A stretch of DNA of 64,000 bases from Symbiodinium natans (lineage: Eukaryota; Sar; Dinophyceae; Suessiales; Symbiodiniaceae), in assembly GCA_905221605.1 (NCBI GenBank), contig CAJNDS010000656.1, positions 12,501 to 76,500 of the forward strand, read 5' to 3'. The notes under the pieces were generated by a model that was not told where the DNA came from, did no database searches, and saw only the letters and a list, made by a program, of their open reading frames with translations. Shown here piece by piece: positions 56,691 to 64,000 of the stretch. How positions within the stretch are numbered: the first letter of the stretch is position 1; every line of letters begins with the position of its first letter. A program made the position numbers and the translations under genes.

Positions 56691-57206
56691 CGGCAAGCTC
56701 GTCCTATACACGGGGCAGGCCATGGTTGATTGGCTTGGAATGCCTGTCATAAAGATGCAGTAAGTAAGATAAAAAGGTGGTAATTTAGAAATAAGCGACC
56801 ACTTCTTAGATTTGCCAGAATGTCTTGAAACAAAAACATCGAGCAATAACAACATATTCCAAGCTCTGAGGCATGCGAATTAAGGAAGCTTGCAAAAGTA
56901 GTTCTGTCCAACGGCATCTCCTTGCAGAAACGACGCAGCCAGAAGGCCGTCTGACGGCAAGCTCCTTCTATACACAGCACACGCAACTATCGGCTTGGCA
57001 TGCCCTCCGCCCTCAGGTACGACCCCAAATCGGATGACAGTAGTCGTGAACGAAAGCAAGCAGCAGGATGTGACAAACTTGAAGAGGAAAAACCAATCCA
57101 GACTTTCAATACTGCATGGCAAAATATTACAGGCTCGGAGGCATGCGAAGTAAGGAAGCCTGCAAAAGTAGGACAGGTGTCAGACGGCAAGCTCCTTGCT
57201 TACTGG
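56691..57206. repeat. Degenerate tandem repeat, unit about 230-270 bases
   Basis: The phrase CGGCAAGCTC starts at 56691, 56955 and 57185. The first two continue as C/T-rich text and TATACAC, then a GGCTTGG-AATGCC-like stretch. GAGGCATGCGAA with TAAGGAAGC and TGCAAAAGTAG occurs at about 56868 and 57138. Two and a bit diverged copies are therefore present. Both sides are rich in GATC motifs (GAATCAGATC left, TGATCCAG right) that are partly inverted relative to each other, so the block could be a small non-autonomous element. Confidence 0.65.
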
Positions 57207-60200
57207 ACGCAGTTTATCAACGTCCATGAAATGGCGAAGAAAGAAAAGCCTGGCAAATGACACACGCACGCCGCATCAAACCCGATCCCCTCGCATTGGA
57301 GGTGCTGGAAGAAAACAGGGTGAAGCCGTCCCTGCGAGATCGGATCGCCTTTAAATCTAACCGGGACATGCTCCGATACAGTCGACCTGTGATCCACATG
57401 TCTCCGGCTTGGGTGCCGATACGTTGATCCGACTCGTGCTGTGCTGATCCAGTTCGTTGTTTCTGTGATCCAGTTACCCCGTCCTGACCCCCACAAGTGC
57501 CTGATCCACTTTCTGGGAGCTGATACGTCTTCCTACCGGACGACACGATACTCCAAGGTTGTTTTCCACAATTGCGGTTTATGAATGAAGGCCCGCATGT
57601 ATGTTCCAAGCTGTTTCAAAGGAACTCAGTTAAGAAGACCCTTAGACCCCCCATTTCGTGCTTGGGGGTTTTGAATTCATGCCAGTGTTCCAGAGCATTC
57701 GCTTGGGGGACACCGCTCAAGTTTGATTATCTCAGAACAACTGGCAGTCTGAAACACTCTTGAAGCCACCCCCCCCACCCCCCCACAGCCTAGACGATCC
57801 TTGACGCGTAGATATCAGTTGTGTTCTGTCCCATGTTAGTCAGTTTGAGTTCCTTTGAGGCTCTCCATCTCTGCGACCTCCAGCCCAGCGGTAGGCAGCG
57901 AGGGGCGCTGCTGGGACCGGCAGGTTATGAGTTTAGAGTTCGGGGTTTTGGGGTTTGAAAGTGAAGATGCCTTATGTCAAGACTAGGGTGGAGGGTGCAG
58001 GGTTCAAGGGGCCCAGTGTGGGCAGATACTGTCCTTTTATGTCTGAGGAGTTGGATGCCCCCGTTTGTTTCCCCTTTGTTCTTCTGGGACCGAGGAGTTT
58101 AAAGGGGGTTGCTTTACAATGCTTTGTACAGGAGCCCCCTGTGCGACTGTACTGTCGAACGCCGAGCCTCAGTAGATTTCAAGTCCTTCCAGCCGAGCCC
58201 CCAGGATTCCGGCAGAGCGGCTCCCTACCAGCGCAGGGTGATTCCAGCAAGGTGGGGCTGAGGGCTTGTGGGGGGTTCTCACTGTGACACCGTTTTTGGG
58301 CCAAACCCCAGAGAGACCATCACCCAAAACCAGAAGTTTTTCGGCTTTGTAGGCGCTGCCTCGGTGTGTGCAGAGGCCCTCGGCGGCGAGGCCCTTCTCA
58401 CAGCGGACGGCTGAGCGAGCTCGCGACCACGCCTTGCAGTTTCCCTAACACTTACAGCAGGTGTGAGCCCTAGTCAACAGGTGCTCAGACGTAAGCCTTC
58501 CAGGACACCGGAGCAGACGTCCTTACGGAGCTGTTTTCTTCTCATCGATTGCTTAAGGCCAGCGCGCGAGTTCAGGGGTTTCGCCCATTGGGCAACTTGA
58601 CAGCTCAACATGTCACTCCCATCCGGACGCGATCTCTCAGCCTCGGGGCAAAACCATAAGCTCAAGCTGGCACTCCTACTTATACCTGTACTTTTCTGAA
58701 TTTTACTCCTTCACTTCGATCAGCACTTCCCCTACAGTGGATTAATACAGCTGCTTTATCCCGACTAGTCCCTTCCCAAGTGCGGTGCCAAGAAGCGAAC
58801 CCGTGCCATAGGGTTTGGGGCTACTTGACCAGATGTGCCGCAACCTCAAGCCTTCAACCTCAGCACCTCACCGCTGCCCAACTGCAAGCGATCCTGCAGC
58901 AGAGATGGGGTTGCCTAGTGGCGCTAATAATCAGGGGAGGAGCGCGCAAGGTGAGCTCCTTCCAAGTTTGTGGCTCCGTGCTCTTAGCCTAAAACAGGAT
59001 CCACTGCGGCTCAATACGGGCCGTTTCTGCACGGAGTACAGAAGTCCGGCATGCGCCAGATACTCGCAGCAAGCTTCAGCGGCTTTAGGTTCTCGATGCC
59101 AACTGTGATGAGAAGCCAGAGCTTAGAGCTGCCTTGAAGCGTGCATGCCACACAAAGCTTGGGAAGTTCAGCGGGGTGATGCCGGGAAACGCGAGAAGAC
59201 TCCGACTTACGGCTTTGTGATTTTGTCACGAGCCGAGCTCCCAAGTTGCTTCCTTTTTCTCACTCACCCCGAGATTCCGGTCTAACGATCCACTTTTCTG
59301 ACCGCAGCTGACCACTTGGCAATGTAGAATCAGCCGACATGCTCAGGACCTCGGTTTAGCTTCCATCTCCCACCAATCCTAGCAGCATCTCCTCTGCCCT
59401 GGGAGCTTCTTAAGTGCTCTCAGGTTCTCCTTGAGAACTTCCGCGGTCTTTCAAGGCATCCCCTTGGGGCCATTTTAAGCTGCACGAGGGGGGAGGTCTC
59501 AAAAAGTCTAAGAGCGAAAACAATCAGCTATGCCGGCAATGTGGGCAGGGCGCAACAACATGGAGCAACAGAGTCCGCACAGCATGGGTTTCAGGTGATG
59601 CTTACCCTGGTCAGGACACAGACTGCGCCCCAAGCCAATCTTCACTACAAAGCATACGGGATCATAAGGGGAAGCGCCTTGCAGCCATGGCAACCGCGTC
59701 AGAGCTTGCACAAGTGGTTGGCCTGGGAGAGAATCTAGATCCTGGGGCTTCAGGCTGCGAATGAATCTTTTTGTCAACCATTTTAGGGCTGTACTTTCCA
59801 GAACGGAATTATGAGTTTAGCTAGATTTACAGATGCGCGTTGCTACATAGCACATCCCGTTTACTGCCTTTTACTTCTACATGTACCCCTCAACGAATAG
59901 TCTCACGTACCAATGGCCTCAAAGCGATGCGCGCATTATCGCAAGATTTCTTCCTCGTACCATCAATTTCCTCATATCTTGCAGCAACATGTGAACATGA
60001 TGGTGCATACGTATAACGAGGTTGATGTTCCTTGACCCGGACCCGACCTGTCGGTCTTAAACCATAAGGCTCTTCAATCGGTTACATACGGATACGAGCA
60101 TCTTTCGGCTTTTAAGTTTTTGGGTTGGAGTGTAGGAGGGGTCTGAATTTGCTCGAGGATGTGCTGGGGGAGGAGATGCTTGGCAGCAAACACGTAGCCC

Positions 60201-60690
60201 TGAGCCTCGTGCAAGTAGATATGAGCGGTTCTGCGTGGTGTCTGCTACAACAACGGCTTTGGCCTGCCCTGACGGCCCTAACGGCCCTAATCAAGTCAAG
60301 CTCTGTGACGACACTGCACCGTCAAGGCACTACCTAGCAGGGGATTTGAAAAATATTTTTCATTTTGTTCTCACCGGCTCAGGGACTCGTCTTGTGCAGC
60401 ACGTTTGGTCGCAGAAGGCCTGCGGCTGACTTGTGAAGGATGGCAGATGGCACTGGCAAAACTTGTCCTGAGGCATCCTCCCTGATCCTGATTTTTTTTG
60501 TGCCAAGGATCCACACCCTTGTCTGTCCGTGTAGGCTCGCCATGGCTCTCCCCACAATCAGTTTGGAAAGTGGAGCGACATGCCAATCAAGGCAAAGGAA
60601 ACCAATGCAAGGCTTCAGCGAGGCAATTTCATGTTACTACCCCAGACTGCCCCTGTTTCTTTGCGTCATATCATCTTCTGCAGAATGTGC
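57207..60690. other. Gene-poor DNA, no supported gene
   Basis: GATCC-rich right flank of the preceding repeat to about 57530, then unremarkable DNA with short frames only. A C-rich tract lies near 57767-57785. Confidence 0.35.
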
Positions 60691-60736
60691 TCTATATCAG
60701 TCTATATCCATCTATCCATCTATCTATCTATCTATA
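60691..60736 (+). repeat. CTAT/CCAT microsatellite
   Basis: TCTATATC followed by ATCT and ATCC tetranucleotide units, ending in TATATT. Confidence 0.85.
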
Positions 60737-63585
60737 TTGTGAATGCATGTGCGCGCCGCCTCGGCAGTCGGGCCAGCCCAACACGGGGTGTAGCGCGCGC
60801 ATCGCAGACGAAGCAAAGCCAATGTCATACGTCGCTTGGTTCAGCGCCACACACATCACGACTTCCGAGGTAGGGGGGCTTCAGGAGGTTTAGGATGGCC
60901 CAGGAAGTCGCACAGGAGCCAGGGAGGGTCCCAACAAGGGCATGGGACAGGTCCTACAGGGAGCGGGCAAATTTTTGGCTTGGGGGAAAGGTTGGAAGTG
61001 GGCAGGCCCGCGCAAAGCATACAAACCAGAAGAGACCAACACCCCATGTGCCAGCGCCAACCCTTCACGGGCCTTCCTCGTGCGTGGGGCGGAAGAAGTC
61101 TCAGTAGGCATGGGTCTCATATAGGGCGTTATGAACGCTTGTCGAATCCTTACCAAACCCTCAGCCCTGAACCCCACGAGTCTCTGCAAAGCTGTGCTTG
61201 GCTTTGCTCTCCAGGCCAAGCCTCGATTTTCAGCACTTGGGACTCGCCGGGGACCAACGATCCTGTGCCGCGGAGGCGTTTGTGCCGGAGCGGTTTAGGG
61301 CCTGAGGGTTATTTCGGAAGTGTTTTTCAATCGGGCAGCCCATTGGCACGCATTTAAGTTTTATGGTACGGGTTTTGGTACACTAGCGCAACCAGATCCC
61401 GCCATCCTGCTTGCTGGGCGTGAACTCAGGAGTTTGTGTTTATGTAAGTGGCCAGCGAGAATGTGGATTCCGACTTATGATGCTAAGGGTGTGAATGATG
61501 CTGACACATGCGTCGCAGTTGATGGCACCACGACACCTATAGACTCCTTCATGCTGCAGCTGCTCAACCTCGAAGCAGTTCAAAGGAGAAGCGCCGCTTC
61601 TTCGAGCAGATTCGGACGCTGGACAGGAATTATCCAGGCAACAGGGGTCCGGGAGTAGGGTCGGGGTGTCTCTCTGCAGGTCAGAGGACGTGGAATAGTT
61701 TGGGACTGGCAGGTGGCAGAATTAAGGTTGAATCAACTGTGACTGAACTGTAACGACAGGCATTGAAGAGTTTCCAACCCAAGGTTGTGCTGCAACCTTA
61801 GGCCTGCAATCTGCTACCCCGACAGCTGGAGCGATAGTCACGGCACTTGGCGGTGCGGGGAAGCCTGAGCCAAGTTTACTTGCCGTCGAACGAACCTGCT
61901 TGGATTGGAATTCGGAGTCCCCGGTGCGGGCTCGTCTTTGAATGAGCGCAAGCTTCCAAGAGTTCCAAAACTCCCACCACTCCCCGACTGTCCCCCCTGC
62001 GGATCAGCATTGTTTTCATTGCTTTTGAGTGCAGGTGGGCTTGGGAGCTATCTGCGGAATGCCCGGGCCCTGCTCCAGGCGTCTGGCAAACTAGGCATCA
62101 ATGGTTAAGGCGAGGCTTTATTGGGGTTGTAGAGCTGGAGACTCAACTCTGAAGCTGTTATCCCTTCCAGTCCAGGCCCTTCCAGTCCAGGCCTTCCCAA
62201 GCTTTGTTTCGGCAGCTGCAGCACATCACCCTGCAGGCGTCAGCCAGTGGTGAAAATCCTTTGGACGGCTGGTCCCCCTCCGTACCGCAAGAGCTTTGTC
62301 GGCACCCAGGATGGGCGATTCAAGGATATTCGGGGTTGCTGAGACACTGAGGGTTCAGAGGGTCCTTGCGCTTTCCGAGCTCGGCACAACAAATATCAAC
62401 AAATGGTGAGAAGTACGCGGGACTGCCCAAATCTCAATGACGCCCTCACGCAAGCGCTTCGATTTGCAAGTTTCAGAGCGAGTCGTTGGACTCGCTCAAG
62501 CTCCGAGGTCTGCAATGGTTCAGTTTGCATAGTGAAATCAGGCCTGGCACGCATGTCTTGATCCGCCAGTCTGGACCCATATTGGCTTGGCTTCAGGCTT
62601 CAGCTATAGAACTGCACAGTAGTGGCATTGAGAGCAACGCAGAGAAGCGTCCAGGACGGCTTCAAGCCGGAAGTGGGGTCCGAAGAGTTCTTTGCTTACG
62701 AGGAGCTCGGGGCACAAGAGGCCGGGCCTTGCAGAAAAAAAAAGGGTCCCGGAGTACTAGTAGGACTACTTTGCAGCGTATGCAGAGCACATCCATACTC
62801 ACACGATGATTACGTCCATGTTGCCAGTGTGTGCGAATGGCCATGGCATCCATGCCCATACGATGACTACGTCCATGTTATACCGGTACTTGACAAACTT
62901 ACCGCACTATTCGGGCGTATGCCCTAGATGCGCTCAGTGCGAATCATGTTGAACAGCTGCACGAGAAAGAGCCATGGTCGATTTTGTACAAAAATAGCAC
63001 GAAATCATAGTGCAAAGCAAAGGGGGCCTTTCAACTGCTTTTGCTACAACCACCCTTAACCACGCGGTTGCTCAAGTCCTGTGCCTGCGAGCAAAATCGC
63101 CAAGGATTGAAAATTTTGGGATTTGGTAGGCGTCTTCGTAGCCTCATGCAGCCTCCCAAATTGGTTGGTTACGTGGAGTCGTGGGAGCGCGAAGAAGCTT
63201 TGATACGCCGACTCATGTCGGTTCCTCTTTAGTGTGGACCCCCCCCCCAGAACAGTCGAAGCTGTTTTTCGCCCAGTTTACACGGCCCACGGGTTTTATA
63301 TGATGTTAACAGTTAACAGGGAGGCGATGCCCGGCAATTGTTTTTAAAGGCGTGACTCGTGGAGCTTTCTTGCCGCGCCCGGTCGATTAGACTTAATTCA
63401 GGATCCCACCGCGCAACCCCAAACAGTCAGGGTGTGCTGAGTAACGAGTCGGATAAAACAGGGCTGGTAGGAGGATCGGAAGTATTGTTGCGAACCTTCT
63501 GATGGTACGCAGGTTCCATGGTAGAATGCAGCAATGCCGTCTGCACATGCATGGTTCCGTGCTGCGTGTCAGTACCCCCTCATGC
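60737..63585. other. Gene-poor DNA, no supported gene
   Basis: Short frames only, none recognised. A 17-base tandem duplication CCCTTCCAGTCCAGG lies near 62163-62196. Confidence 0.35.
62790..62879 (+). repeat. Direct repeat, 33 bases, period 57
   Basis: Copies at 62790-62822 and 62847-62879 share CATCCAT, ACGATGA and TACGTCCATGTT with four differences. The last 15 bases (GATGAYTACGTCCATG) differ at only one position. Confidence 0.85.
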
Positions 63586-63643
63586 AAACCCTAAACCCCT
63601 AAACCCTAAAACTTGCAACCCTAAACAAACCCTCAAAACCCTA
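63586..63643 (-). repeat. Interstitial telomere-type CCCTAAA array
   Basis: About seven imperfect CCCTAAA units with insertions (CCCCTAAA, CCCTAAAACTTGCAA, CCCTCAAAA), inverted relative to the other two arrays in the window. Confidence 0.75.
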
Positions 63644-64000
63644 CCAGAAAACATTGAACACCCCATGCACGCTGCATCCCAGCAAAGCAAGCAAGCCCAC
63701 AAGACCGGTTGCTCCCAAAAGCCTTCATGAAGCCCTTTAACAAAACAAACCGCGCTCCCTTCGAGGTATCGAAATGTTGCTTCGTAATACCCGCCGGTGG
63801 CCTGGGCGAGCGGCTCGGGTTCAGCGGCGCCACGGGGTTGCATCAGCTGCAGCCACTGAGAAACCGTCTGTTAGTAGACCCTGATCCTGTTGTAATCCCT
63901 TTCGCGGAGCCCACGAGATTTCAGAAAGACCAGTTTGCCCTGTTCTTGAGACTAGCAATCGTGTTTTCTCCGAATGAATGGTCGGCGTATGGTAAAGACT
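63644..64000. other. Right margin, nothing recognised
   Basis: No supported gene, repeat or RNA in the last 357 bases. Confidence 0.35.

Noticed and set aside
63586-63643. A true chromosome end
   Set aside because: Arrays are short and degenerate with unique DNA on both sides.

Overview
The window looks like nuclear DNA of a dinoflagellate, probably of the Symbiodiniaceae/Suessiales type, although no single marker proves this. The supporting signs are (i) a copia-type reverse-transcriptase polyprotein with the sequence style of dinoflagellate retroelements, (ii) three interstitial arrays of TTTAGGG, the telomere unit of dinoflagellates and plants, (iii) one probable relic of the dinoflagellate spliced leader directly before an ATG, and (iv) long gene-poor DNA full of microsatellites and minisatellites. 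No rRNA, tRNA, CRISPR array or bacterial gene was recognised.

Region 1 (about 0.5-19.7 kb) is dense in one-directional coding sequence. The first part is a copia-like pol. It is truncated at its 5' side against a hairpin-forming tandem repeat. Its main 2014-codon frame reads, in order: integrase zinc finger and catalytic core (D75, D136, E167), a 2-oxoglutarate/Fe(II)-oxygenase-like domain (H414-x-D416, H485, R496), the SH3-like segment that normally follows the integrase core, several unrecognised segments, a possible cupin-like fold, a dUTPase-like segment, and the N-terminal half of the reverse transcriptase. The catalytic YxDD region and the RNase H core are deleted with a frame change; only the RNase H tail and a C-terminal region remain. 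Pol is followed after 60 bases by five further long frames (8.26-19.68 kb, about 3,700 codons in all). They overlap or nearly touch, each in a new frame or separated by a single stop. They contain two CxxC/CxxC zinc ribbons, a long coiled coil, acidic and proline-rich linkers and large unrecognised domains. I read the whole as one very large, now defective, copia-related retroelement, or a chimera of two.

Region 2 (19.7-22.4 kb) holds the probable 3' flank of the element with dispersed short repeats, then a TTTAGGG array, then about 1.15 kb of an unusual A+T-rich satellite. Its roughly 20-22 base monomer is itself a quasi-palindrome and it has a higher-order period near 0.36-0.42 kb.

Region 3 (22.4-64 kb) is mostly non-coding. 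It contains a 512-base TG array, a 130-base G-run cluster, a 25-base tandem repeat, a foldback with 42-45 base arms, a degenerate tandem repeat of about 265 bases, two more TTTAGGG arrays and the spliced-leader relic. The only well-supported gene there is a 214-codon intronless gene for a secreted protein with six cysteines (40.86-41.50 kb). A minus-strand coding-like block at 53.3-53.6 kb is probably an exon or gene remnant. Introns cannot be excluded elsewhere, so small exons may be missed.
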